Shown: positions 1 to 5,643 of the stretch, piece by piece
Position numbering within the stretch: position 1 is the stretch's first letter
Layout of the letters: every line of letters starts with the position of its first letter
Assembly: GCA_025935275.1 (NCBI GenBank)
Contig: JAICVP010000101.1
Location: 1-7,486 of the forward strand
Reading direction: 5' to 3'
Source: Thermoleophilia bacterium
Lineage (GTDB): Bacteria; Actinomycetota; Thermoleophilia; Gaiellales; Gaiellaceae
Length of the DNA: 7,486 nucleotides
The notes under the pieces: generated by a model
Told to the model about the DNA's origin: nothing
The model's input: the letters and a program-made list of their open reading frames with translations, nothing else
Database searches by the model: none
Position numbers and translations under genes: made by a program

Positions 1-433
1 CGGGCAGAGCCCGCCGCCCGGCGACCGAGCCGGTCAGGAGCAGGTGGCCCCGGGACTCCTTCAGAGCCGGGAGCGTCGCGCGGATGGTGAGCGCGCAGCC
101 GTAGACGTTCGTGAGCACCATGCTCTTCCAGAACTCCGGGCTCTCCTCGAGGAAGCCGCGCTTCGCGCCGAAGCCCGCGTTCGCGAGAGCGACATCTAGT
201 CGGCCGAAGCGGTCCAGGGCTGCGGCGACGAGCGCTTCCTGGTCCGCCCACTCGGTGACGTCGCAGCGCTGCGCGATCGCCTGGTCGCTGCCCAGCTCCG
301 CGACGAGGGCCTCCAGCTTGTCGAGGCTCCTCGCGCCGAGCACGACGCGGTAGCCGGCCTCGACCGCCCGGCGCGCCGTCTGCTCGCCGATCCCGCTCGA
401 GGCGCCCGTGATGAGGAAGACGCCGTCAGCCAT
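1..433 (-). CDS. Short-chain dehydrogenase/reductase (SDR), partial: C-terminus beyond the window edge
   Basis: The first 144 residues of a classical SDR oxidoreductase, which would reduce or oxidise a carbonyl/hydroxyl group with NAD(P)(H). Visible motifs are the Rossmann dinucleotide loop TGASSGIG (residues 9-16), a basic residue after strand 2 (R35 in GARS) that suggests NADP preference, CDVT (57-60, Asp58 near the adenine), the NAG motif (85-87), the structural/catalytic Asn109, and the catalytic Ser136 in TGS. The YxxxK catalytic pair should lie just past the window edge, so truncation is by the window and not by mutation. The ATG (431-433) overlaps the ftsY stop by 8 bases, in the string ATGGCTGA, and has no Shine-Dalgarno sequence, which suggests translational coupling to ftsY. 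The substrate cannot be told from this part. Family assignment is firm; co-transcription with ftsY is inferred from the overlap. Confidence 0.9.
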   Translation of the reverse strand, partial: MADGVFLITGASSGIGEQTARRAVEAGYRVVLGARSLDKLEALVAELGSDQAIAQRCDVTEWADQEALVAAALDRFGRLDVALANAGFGAKRGFLEESPEFWKSMVLTNVYGCALTIRATLPALKESRGHLLLTGSVAGRRALP

Positions 434-1388
434 CCGCAGACACCAAGGCCCGGGCGAACTCGCCGGCGTCGAAGGGCTGCAGGTCGTCGAGCGATTCGCC
501 CACGCCCACGAGCTTGACGGGGAGGCCGAGCTCGTGCGCGATCGCGACCGCGATCCCGCCCTTGGCACTGCCGTCGAGCTTGGTGAGCGCGACGCCTGAG
601 ACCTGCACCGCCTCGCCGAAGAGCCGCGCCTGCTGCAGGCCGTTCTGGCCGGTGGTCGCATCGACGACGAGGAGCGTCTCGTGCGGCGCGCCGTCCAGCC
701 GCTGGGCGATCACGCGGCGGATCTTCGCGAGCTCCTCCATGAGGTTGGTCTGCGTGTGCAGGCGGCCGGCCGTGTCCACGATGACGACGTCGCGCCCGCG
801 CGCCTCGGCCGCCTCGATCGCGTCGAAGGCAACTGCCGCAGGATCCGCGCCGTGAGTGGAGCCCACGAAGTCGGCGCCCGCGCGGTCGGCCCAGATCTCG
901 AGCTGCTCATCGGCGGCCGCGCGGAACGTGTCCGCCGCCGCCACGACCACGGAGTGGCCGTGGTCGCGAAGGCGGGAGGCGAGCTTGCCGATCGTGGTCG
1001 TCTTCCCCGTGCCGTTGACGCCGACGACGAGGATCACCGCAGGCTCCGCGCCCAGTGCGAGCCGCCCGCCGCCGTCCGCGGTCATCATCCCCTCGACGAG
1101 CTCCTGGAGCCCTTCGACGAGCTCTCCTTCGCTCGCAGGCTCGCGCGCCTCGAGCTTCTGGACGAGCTCGACGGTCGCGGGCACACCCACGTCCGCGCGG
1201 ATCAGCGCCTCCTCGACCCGCTCCCACGACTCCGAGTCGGCGGGGTTGAAGAAAAGCTCCTGCGTGAGCGCCTGGCGGCTGCCGGCCAGCGACTCGCGGA
1301 GCCGCCCGAACCAGCCGCGGCGCCCTTCCCCCTCGTCTCCCCCCTCGGGCTCGGCGTCCTCGCCGAGAAACTCGGCCCAGCTCGTCAC
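426..1388 (-). CDS. ftsY: Signal recognition particle receptor FtsY
   Basis: FtsY is the membrane-associated SRP GTPase that receives ribosome-nascent chain complexes from Ffh/4.5S RNA and delivers them to SecYEG. The protein has 320 residues. A short acidic N-terminal stretch (about 1-24, Glu/Asp/Gly-rich) stands for the reduced A domain and is followed by the usual GWFGRLRESL membrane-binding helix (25-34) and the N domain four-helix bundle (about 35-110). The NG GTPase has P-loop GVNGTGKT (123-130), the insertion-box motif DTFRAAA (153-159), DTAGR (205-209), DATTGQN (243-249), the guanine-specificity motif TKLDGSAKGG (269-278) and the closing GVGE (295-298). All catalytic elements look intact. 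The start is GTG at 1386-1388; the string GTGA holds both this start and the smc stop, a 4-base overlap typical of coupled translation. No Shine-Dalgarno sequence is visible. Position directly after smc is the classic rnc-smc-ftsY arrangement. Confidence 0.97.
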   Translation of the reverse strand: MTSWAEFLGEDAEPEGGDEGEGRRGWFGRLRESLAGSRQALTQELFFNPADSESWERVEEALIRADVGVPATVELVQKLEAREPASEGELVEGLQELVEGMMTADGGGRLALGAEPAVILVVGVNGTGKTTTIGKLASRLRDHGHSVVVAAADTFRAAADEQLEIWADRAGADFVGSTHGADPAAVAFDAIEAAEARGRDVVIVDTAGRLHTQTNLMEELAKIRRVIAQRLDGAPHETLLVVDATTGQNGLQQARLFGEAVQVSGVALTKLDGSAKGGIAVAIAHELGLPVKLVGVGESLDDLQPFDAGEFARALVSADG

Positions 1389-3553
1389 GCCGAGAGCGCG
1401 TGCAGGTTCTCGCGCTCCCCGGCCAGCCGCTTCGACACGATCTGGGAGACTCCGTCGGCGCCCATCGTCACGCCGTAGAGGATATCGGCGGCCTCCATCG
1501 TCCTCTTCTGGTGCGTGACGACGATGAACTGAGCCCGCTCGGAAAACTGCCTCAGCAGGTCGACGAAGCGGCCGATGTTCGTATCGTCGAGGGCGGCCTC
1601 GACCTCGTCGAGGAGGTAGAACGGACAGGGGCGCGCGAGGAAGAGCGCGAAGAGGAACGAAATCGCGCCCAGGGCCTTCTCTCCTCCCGAGAGGAGCGAG
1701 AGCCGCGTCACGCGCTTGCCGGCCGGCTGGAGCTCGACCTCGATGCCGCCCTCCTCGCCGTCCTCGTCGGCCTCGCGGCGGACGAGCCGACCCTTCCCGC
1801 CGGGGAAGAGGGTGCCGGCCACCTCGGCGAAGTGGTGCTCGACGGCGGCGTAGGTCTCCTCGAAGAGCCGCTCGACGGTGGCGGTCAGATCGTCGCGGAG
1901 CTTGGCCAACTCCTCGAGCGAGCGCTCGAGGTCCTGGCGCTGCGTCGTCAGCTCCTCGAGCCGCTCCTTCTCTCGCGCGTGCTCCTCGGCCGCAAGCGGG
2001 TTCACCTGCCCGAGCGCCTCGCGCCGGCGCTCGAGCCGCTCGATCTGCGACCTGAGCTCGTCGACCTCATCGTCGGTGAGCGCCTCGGCCTCGCCGCCTT
2101 CGGGAAGCCGTGCGAGGACGTCTTCGCGCTCCCTCGTCAGGCCGGCGACCTCGACCGCGATCGCGGACAGCCTCTCCCCCGCTTCGGTTGCCGCGCGCCG
2201 GAGCTCCGCCTCGCGCGCGCCGAGCCCCCTGAGCTCCTCGCCGAGCTCTCCGGAACGGCTCCCGCCCGCGTCGACGCGCGCCCGCAGCGGCGGCTCGAAG
2301 CGGAGCGCGCTCTGGGCGGCTGCATCGAGGAGCGATGCGATCTGGTCGGTGCGCTCTGCAAGCTGAAGCAGAAAGCTGGAGTCGGCCCGCGGCTCGGGCC
2401 GGGCCTTCGCCTGGGCTCCGGAGGAGAACCAGAGCTGGTCGCCTGCCAGCACCGCCACGGCGTCTAGGCCCGCGGCCTGGGCGAGCTCGAGGCGCTCGCC
2501 GGCCTCGGAAGCATCACCGACCTCGGCGCGGTCCCAGCCCGATGCCGAGGCGAGCGTCTTTTCGAAGGTCGATGCCGGCGGAGGAGCCGCAGGCCGCGCA
2601 GCATCCGCGCGGAGGGCGCGGCCGGTCTCCTCGGCGCGCTCGCGCCTGAGCTCGATGCGCTCGATCGCGCTCCGCAGCCGGTACAGCGCTGCCGTCGCCT
2701 CCTCGTGCTTGCCGGCCGCCTCGGCGAGCTCCTCCTCGGCGCGGTGGCGCTCTTCGAGCAGCCCGCCCAGCGTCTCGTCGCGGCGCTTGCGCTCGAGCTC
2801 GGCGGCGGACTTTCGCTCTCCGACCTCGGCCAGTCGCTGCTCGATGCGCTCGAGCTCTGCCGACGCGATGCGCCCTCGGAGCCCGTCGAGCTCGACCCGA
2901 AGCTTCTCCGCGCGCTCCGCGGCCGACGCCTGCAGCGCAAGCGGGCGCAGGCGCTTGCGCACCTCGTCCTCGAGGTCCCGCGCCCGCTCGGCCTGGATCT
3001 GGACGCGGGCGAGCTTGAGCTCCGCCCGGTGGCGGCGGCGCTTGAACTTGCCGAGACCGGCCGCCTCCTCGATCAGCGCGCGGCGCTCGGCCGGCTTCGA
3101 CGAGAGGATCTGCTCGACGCGGCCCTGGCCGATGATGGAGTGCATCTCGCCGCCGAGCCCGATGTCGGCCAGCAGCTCGACGACATCCGTGCGGCGGACG
3201 TGCGCACGGTTGACGAGGTACTCGCCCTCGCCGCCGCGATGAAGGCGCCTCGCGATCGAGAGCTCCGAGAACTCGAGTGGCCCGTCGCCCTCCTCGTTGT
3301 CGAAGAGAAGCTCGACCTCCGCGAAGGAAGCGGGCTCGCGCCCGTTACCGCCCGCGTAGAGGACGTCGTCCGGCTTCTCGGCGCGCAGCTCGCTCGGGCT
3401 CAGGCTGCCGGCGGCCCAGACGATTGCGTCAGAGACGTTCGACTTGCCGGAGCCGTTCGGGCCCACGACCACGGCCACGCCCGGCTCCAGGCGCACCTCG
3501 ACCGGGTCCGGAAACGACTTGAAGCCGCGCAGCTTGATCGCACGCAGATGCAC
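1385..3553 (-). CDS. smc: Chromosome segregation ATPase SMC, unusually short form
   Basis: SMC forms ring-shaped dimers with ScpA/ScpB that load at parS-ParB sites and organise the nucleoid. The heads are canonical: Walker A GPNGSGKS (31-38), an arginine at position 57 equal to the B. subtilis Smc R57 finger, Q-loop IGQGR (141-145), ABC signature LSGGEKALGA (621-630), Walker B with catalytic pair DE (649-650), D-loop near 656, H-loop TH (680-681), and the usual YGVTM tail. The length is odd: 722 residues against about 1,150-1,200 for the family. Coiled coil runs about 170-317 and 431-575, roughly 145 residues per arm, joined by a linker rich in Ala and Pro (318-330) and a region (331-430) with no recognisable hinge glycine motifs. 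The LGQVNPLAA segment (514-522), a head-proximal landmark of SMC, is present. The frame is continuous, so a simple frameshift is not the cause. The start is GTG (3551-3553), chosen because residues 1-60 align one to one with B. subtilis Smc from its first residue. Confidence 0.93.
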   Translation of the reverse strand: MHLRAIKLRGFKSFPDPVEVRLEPGVAVVVGPNGSGKSNVSDAIVWAAGSLSPSELRAEKPDDVLYAGGNGREPASFAEVELLFDNEEGDGPLEFSELSIARRLHRGGEGEYLVNRAHVRRTDVVELLADIGLGGEMHSIIGQGRVEQILSSKPAERRALIEEAAGLGKFKRRRHRAELKLARVQIQAERARDLEDEVRKRLRPLALQASAAERAEKLRVELDGLRGRIASAELERIEQRLAEVGERKSAAELERKRRDETLGGLLEERHRAEEELAEAAGKHEEATAALYRLRSAIERIELRRERAEETGRALRADAARPAAPPPASTFEKTLASASGWDRAEVGDASEAGERLELAQAAGLDAVAVLAGDQLWFSSGAQAKARPEPRADSSFLLQLAERTDQIASLLDAAAQSALRFEPPLRARVDAGGSRSGELGEELRGLGAREAELRRAATEAGERLSAIAVEVAGLTREREDVLARLPEGGEAEALTDDEVDELRSQIERLERRREALGQVNPLAAEEHAREKERLEELTTQRQDLERSLEELAKLRDDLTATVERLFEETYAAVEHHFAEVAGTLFPGGKGRLVRREADEDGEEGGIEVELQPAGKRVTRLSLLSGGEKALGAISFLFALFLARPCPFYLLDEVEAALDDTNIGRFVDLLRQFSERAQFIVVTHQKRTMEAADILYGVTMGADGVSQIVSKRLAGERENLHALSA

Positions 3554-3554
3554 G

Positions 3555-3591
3555 CGCCCGCAGTCTGACGATCAGGACGGACGAGCGGGCG
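3555..3591 (-). repeat. Inverted repeat in the smc leader
   Basis: Seven-base arms (3555-3561 and 3585-3591; CGCCCGC and GCGGGCG on the minus strand) enclose a 23-base loop that itself holds CTGA-TCG-TCAG. The structure fills nearly the whole 42-base gap between the DsrE-like stop and the smc GTG, and its 3' arm ends one base before the start codon. It could tune smc translation or be a chance product of GC-rich sequence. There is no U-tract, so it is not a standard intrinsic terminator. Confidence 0.4.
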
Positions 3592-3595
3592 TCGG

Positions 3596-3946
3596 TCAGT
3601 AGGTCAGCGTCGTCTCGGCCCAGACCGCCAGCTCGACGAGCTTCTGCGGCGGCGCCAGCTCGAAGCCCACCCCGCCCTCGATCCCGCGAGCCTTGCTCGA
3701 CATGCCGGACAGATAGACGGTCAGGCCGGCTTCGTGCAGCGCGGCGAGGTGCTCCGAGACGGCACCGGTGCCGAGCCCGTTGGTCTCCGCGGCTCTGTCT
3801 CCGTCAGCGAGGTGAACCCCGTCTCCGGCGAGGAACACCTGCACCTCGTGTCCCTCCTCCACCGCAGTGCGCGCGATCAAGAGCGCGAGCGCCGCGCGCG
3901 TCGGATTCTCAGGTCCGGTCGCCGAGTGAACCAGGATTCGCGCCAT
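3596..3946 (-). CDS. DsrE/DsrF-like family small protein
   Basis: A 116-residue protein of the DsrE/DsrF-like (YchN-type) alpha/beta fold. Recognition rests on the N-terminal strand-loop ARILVHSATGPENP (2-15), the second strand EVQVFLAGDGV (34-44) and the motif YLSGMSSKARG (78-88) at the place where sulfur-carrier members have their reactive cysteine. The whole protein contains no cysteine, so sulfur relay like that of DsrE or TusD is unlikely; it belongs to a widespread uncharacterised subgroup with serine there. The start at ATG 3944-3946 was chosen over upstream in-frame starts because a strong Shine-Dalgarno sequence (GGAGGGAGA) lies just before it and the family begins here; a longer form would run into rpiA in antisense. 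It is the first gene of the smc-ftsY run, 42 bases before smc. Function unknown. Confidence 0.8.
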   Translation of the reverse strand: MARILVHSATGPENPTRAALALLIARTAVEEGHEVQVFLAGDGVHLADGDRAAETNGLGTGAVSEHLAALHEAGLTVYLSGMSSKARGIEGGVGFELAPPQKLVELAVWAETTLTY

Positions 3947-3950
3947 GTTC

Positions 3951-3959
3951 TCTCCCTCC
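3951..3959 (-). promoter_or_regulatory. Strong ribosome binding site of the DsrE-like gene
   Basis: GGAGGGAGA on the minus strand, 4 bases before the ATG at 3946. It is the only clear Shine-Dalgarno sequence in the window and it fixes the start of the DsrE-like gene. Confidence 0.75.
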
Positions 3960-3964
3960 GTCAC

Positions 3965-3991
3965 GTAGTAACCGCATGATTCTCTCCGCAA
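3965..3991. promoter_or_regulatory. Candidate overlapping divergent promoter between rpiA and the DsrE-smc-ftsY run
   Basis: Only 29 bases separate the divergent starts at 3946 (minus) and 3976 (plus). The short A/T-containing patch GTAGTAAC (3965-3972) reads TAGTAA on the plus strand, 4 bases before the first rpiA ATG, and TACTAC or TTACTA on the minus strand, with a possible minus-strand -35 TTGCGG (3986-3991) at a short 15-base spacing. If used, rpiA would be transcribed leaderless or nearly so, and the minus transcript would begin just before the DsrE Shine-Dalgarno sequence. The boxes are weak matches to the sigma70-type consensus; the location is better supported than the exact elements. 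Confidence 0.3.
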
Positions 3992-4629
3992 TGGGCGCAG
4001 AGGACGAGAAACGACTCGCAGCCGAGGCAGCAGCCGAGCTCGTGGAGGAGGGCATGACCGTCGGGCTCGGCACGGGGAGCACGGTCGCCTACCTCCTCCC
4101 CGCACTTGCCGCGCGGAGCCTGACGCTCCGCTGCGTGGCCACGTCGGTGGCCACGGAGGTGCAGGCGCGGGCCCTGGGACTTCCCGTCGAGCCGTTCGAC
4201 GGCATCGCGCGGCTGGACATCGCGATCGACGGCGCCGATCAGATCGCTCCCGACGGCTGGATCGTGAAGGGCGGCGGAGCCGCGCACACTCGCGAGAAGG
4301 TCGTCGCCGCCTCGTCGGACCGCTTCGTCGTCATCGCGTCGTCCGACAAGCTCGTCGAGGCCATCGCGCCGCCCATCCCTCTCGAGCTCCTTTCCTACGG
4401 CCTCGACGCGACCCTAGCCCGCCTCGGCGAGGTCGCGCTCCGCGACGTGCCGGCCAGCCCCGACGGCGGGGTGATCGCCGACTACCTCGGGCCCGTGGAT
4501 GATCCCGCCCAGGCGGCGGCCTGGCTCTCGGCCACCGCCGGGGTCGTAGACCACGGCCTCTTCGCCCCGGAGCTCACGAGCGACGTCCTCGTGGGCCGCG
4601 GAGACCGGGTCGACCGCCTGGCCCTCTAG
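3976..4629 (+). CDS. rpiA: Ribose-5-phosphate isomerase A
   Basis: Interconverts ribose 5-phosphate and ribulose 5-phosphate in the non-oxidative pentose phosphate pathway, giving ribose for nucleotides. The 217-residue protein matches the RpiA family length. Visible sites are the phosphate loop GLGTGST (30-36), DIAIDGADQI (81-90, with the two active-site aspartates D85 and D88), IVKGGGAAHTREK (96-108, with K98 and the general base E107), SSDKLV (122-127) and the C-terminal VVDHGLFAP (190-198) and VLVGRGD (204-210). Two starts are possible: ATG 3976 (used here) and ATG 3991, which would remove five residues; neither has a Shine-Dalgarno sequence. It is the only plus-strand gene in the window and sits between rnc and the smc run. 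Its TAG shares the CTAG palindrome with the rnc stop, so the two genes converge with a 4-base overlap and no room for a terminator. Confidence 0.95.
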   Translation: MILSAMGAEDEKRLAAEAAAELVEEGMTVGLGTGSTVAYLLPALAARSLTLRCVATSVATEVQARALGLPVEPFDGIARLDIAIDGADQIAPDGWIVKGGGAAHTREKVVAASSDRFVVIASSDKLVEAIAPPIPLELLSYGLDATLARLGEVALRDVPASPDGGVIADYLGPVDDPAQAAAWLSATAGVVDHGLFAPELTSDVLVGRGDRVDRLAL

Positions 4630-5279
4630 TCGATGCCGAGCTTCTCGAGCGCCTGCCGGGCTGCGGCTTGCTCGGCGGCCTTCTTCGAGGCGCCGTTGCC
4701 CATGCCCACCTGCTCCTCGTCGATCACGGCCGCGCAGGTGAACCGGCGGTTGTGCGGCGGCCCATCGACCTCGAGCACGGCGTAGGAAACCGTCTTCCCG
4801 CGACGCGCGAGCTCCTCCTGGAGCTCGGTCTTGAAGTCGACGTGGCCCTGGACTGCGTACTCGATCCGGTCCGTGAACGCCGAGACGATCGGCCCGCGGA
4901 TCGGCTCGAAGCCGTGCTCCAGGTAGAGGGCGCCGAGACAGGCCTCCACGAGCGCCGCCAGGACGTTCCGGTTCGTGGAGAGCCGCTCGAGCTCGTCAGG
5001 GTCGCCCTCCCCGCCGCCCTGCTCGATGAGCCGCTTGCCCAGTTCGAGCCGGCGGCCGACGACGGCGCAGCTCTGGCGCGAGACGACGTGGGCACGAAGC
5101 TTGGCGAGCCGGCCTTCCTGCGAGTCCGGGAAGCGCTCGTAGAGCTCCTGTGCGATGGCGAGCCCGAGGACGCTGTCCCCGAGGAACTCGAGCCGCTCGT
5201 AGGAATCTGCCCGGTCGGGCGCCCACGACGCATGCGTGAAAGCGTTCTTGAGACTCGCCGCGGGCAGGGAGTCGATCAG
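4626..5279 (-). CDS. rnc: Ribonuclease III, non-canonical start
   Basis: Cleaves double-stranded RNA, matures rRNA precursors and regulates mRNAs as a homodimer. Numbering from a proposed CTG start at 5277-5279 gives 217 residues. The nuclease domain has FTHASW (14-19) and signature ERLEFLGDSVLGL (28-40) with catalytic E28, E31 and D35, then E55 and the second helix VEACLGALYLEHGF (111-124) with E112. The residue three before E112, normally the metal-binding aspartate of LAD-x-x-E, is Ala109. The dsRNA-binding domain (about 148-214) is complete, with DFKTELQEEL and the KKAAEQAAA helix. The frame is open up to 5423 but holds no ATG, GTG or TTG before the conserved region; the first such codon is the internal GTG at 4947-4949, which would discard most of the catalytic domain. 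CTG at 5277 or 5265, or a sequence error, are the options. It follows acpP, as in many bacteria, and its stop overlaps that of rpiA. Confidence 0.9.
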   Translation of the reverse strand: MIDSLPAASLKNAFTHASWAPDRADSYERLEFLGDSVLGLAIAQELYERFPDSQEGRLAKLRAHVVSRQSCAVVGRRLELGKRLIEQGGGEGDPDELERLSTNRNVLAALVEACLGALYLEHGFEPIRGPIVSAFTDRIEYAVQGHVDFKTELQEELARRGKTVSYAVLEVDGPPHNRRFTCAAVIDEEQVGMGNGASKKAAEQAAARQALEKLGID

Positions 5280-5286
5280 TTGGAGA

Positions 5287-5317
5287 AGGGCGCTGTCGGG
5301 GCTCTCGGCCCCGCCCT
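5287..5317 (-). promoter_or_regulatory. Stem-loop in the acpP-rnc gap
   Basis: On the minus strand AGGGCG (5317-5312) can pair with CGCCCT (5292-5287), and inside it GGGC pairs with GCCC around a CGAGA loop. The alternative is a 6-bp CGGGGC/GCCCCG hairpin (5313-5297). It begins 2 bases after the acpP stop and ends 7 bases before the proposed rnc start. No U-tract follows, so it is more likely a processing, stability or attenuation element than a full terminator. RNase III control of its own leader is known in E. coli and Streptomyces; a similar role here is inference. Confidence 0.45.
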
Positions 5318-5319
5318 CG

Positions 5320-5565
5320 TTACTGGTGGGACGAGATGTAGTCGACGGCCTGTCCGACTGTGGTGATCTGCTGGGCGTCCTCGTCCGAGATCTTGATCCC
5401 GAACTGATCCTCGAGCTCCATGATCAGCTCGACGAGATCGAGCGAGTCAGCGTCGAGATCTTCCTGGAACGAAGCCTCCTCGGTGATCTCGTTCGCGTCG
5501 ACACCGAGTTGCTCGACCAGCACTTCTTTGACCCTTTCGGCGACCTCTTCGCGTGAAGCTGCCAT
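5320..5565 (-). CDS. acpP: Acyl carrier protein
   Basis: Carries growing acyl chains on a 4'-phosphopantetheine arm for type II fatty acid synthesis and donates acyl groups to PlsX. The protein has 81 residues, normal for the family. The phosphopantetheine attachment serine is S41 in [12 protein letters not shown] (38-49); four-helix ACP features include VEQLGVD (17-23), [11 protein letters not shown] (32-42), the acidic helix II and [10 protein letters not shown] (55-64). It is strongly acidic, as expected. ATG 5563-5565 was chosen; a GTG at 5620-5622 would add 19 residues with no family match. It has only weak purine-rich sequence before the ATG. It lies 58 bases after plsX and directly before rnc, the common plsX-...-acpP-rnc order, but without fabD or fabG between plsX and acpP. 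Confidence 0.96.
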   Translation of the reverse strand: MAASREEVAERVKEVLVEQLGVDANEITEEASFQEDLDADSLDLVELIMELEDQFGIKISDEDAQQITTVGQAVDYISSHQ

Positions 5566-5612
5566 CTCGTTCTCGTACCTGCCTTTCTCTCTGTGGCCCG
5601 GAGGGACGGCGG

Positions 5613-5643
5613 ATGCTACCACGCTAGCCAGGGGCTACCGCAA
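5613..5643 (-). promoter_or_regulatory. Weak candidate promoter before acpP
   Basis: Minus-strand TTGCGG (5643-5638) and TAGCAT (5618-5613) are separated by 19 bases at the end of plsX. They would start a transcript with a leader of about 40 bases for acpP, a gene usually needed at higher level than its neighbours. The spacing is longer than the ideal 17, so this is a suggestion only. Confidence 0.2.

Noticed and set aside
681..1478. A 265-codon plus-strand open frame opposite ftsY
   Set aside because: It mirrors ftsY codons in the complementary frame, has no motif of its own and no ribosome binding site.
1400..3568. Long plus-strand open frames (1400-2467 and 2705-3568) opposite smc
   Set aside because: They are shadows of the Glu/Arg/Leu-rich coiled-coil codons read on the other strand; the smc frame itself has unambiguous ATPase motifs.
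3947..4105. A 53-residue N-terminal extension of the DsrE-like protein
   Set aside because: It would overlap the start of rpiA, is Arg/Pro-rich with no family match, and the strong Shine-Dalgarno sequence sits before the internal ATG at 3946.
4626..4949. rnc as a truncated 107-residue gene starting at the internal GTG
   Set aside because: Conserved RNase III sequence, including the signature and catalytic residues, continues in frame upstream to about 5240; the GTG codes for an internal valine.
5297..5313. The acpP-rnc hairpin as a rho-independent terminator
   Set aside because: No run of U follows the stem on the minus strand, and rnc starts immediately after.
5566..5622. A GTG start adding 19 residues to acyl carrier protein
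   Set aside because: ACPs start close to the residue chosen, and the extra segment has no similarity to the family.
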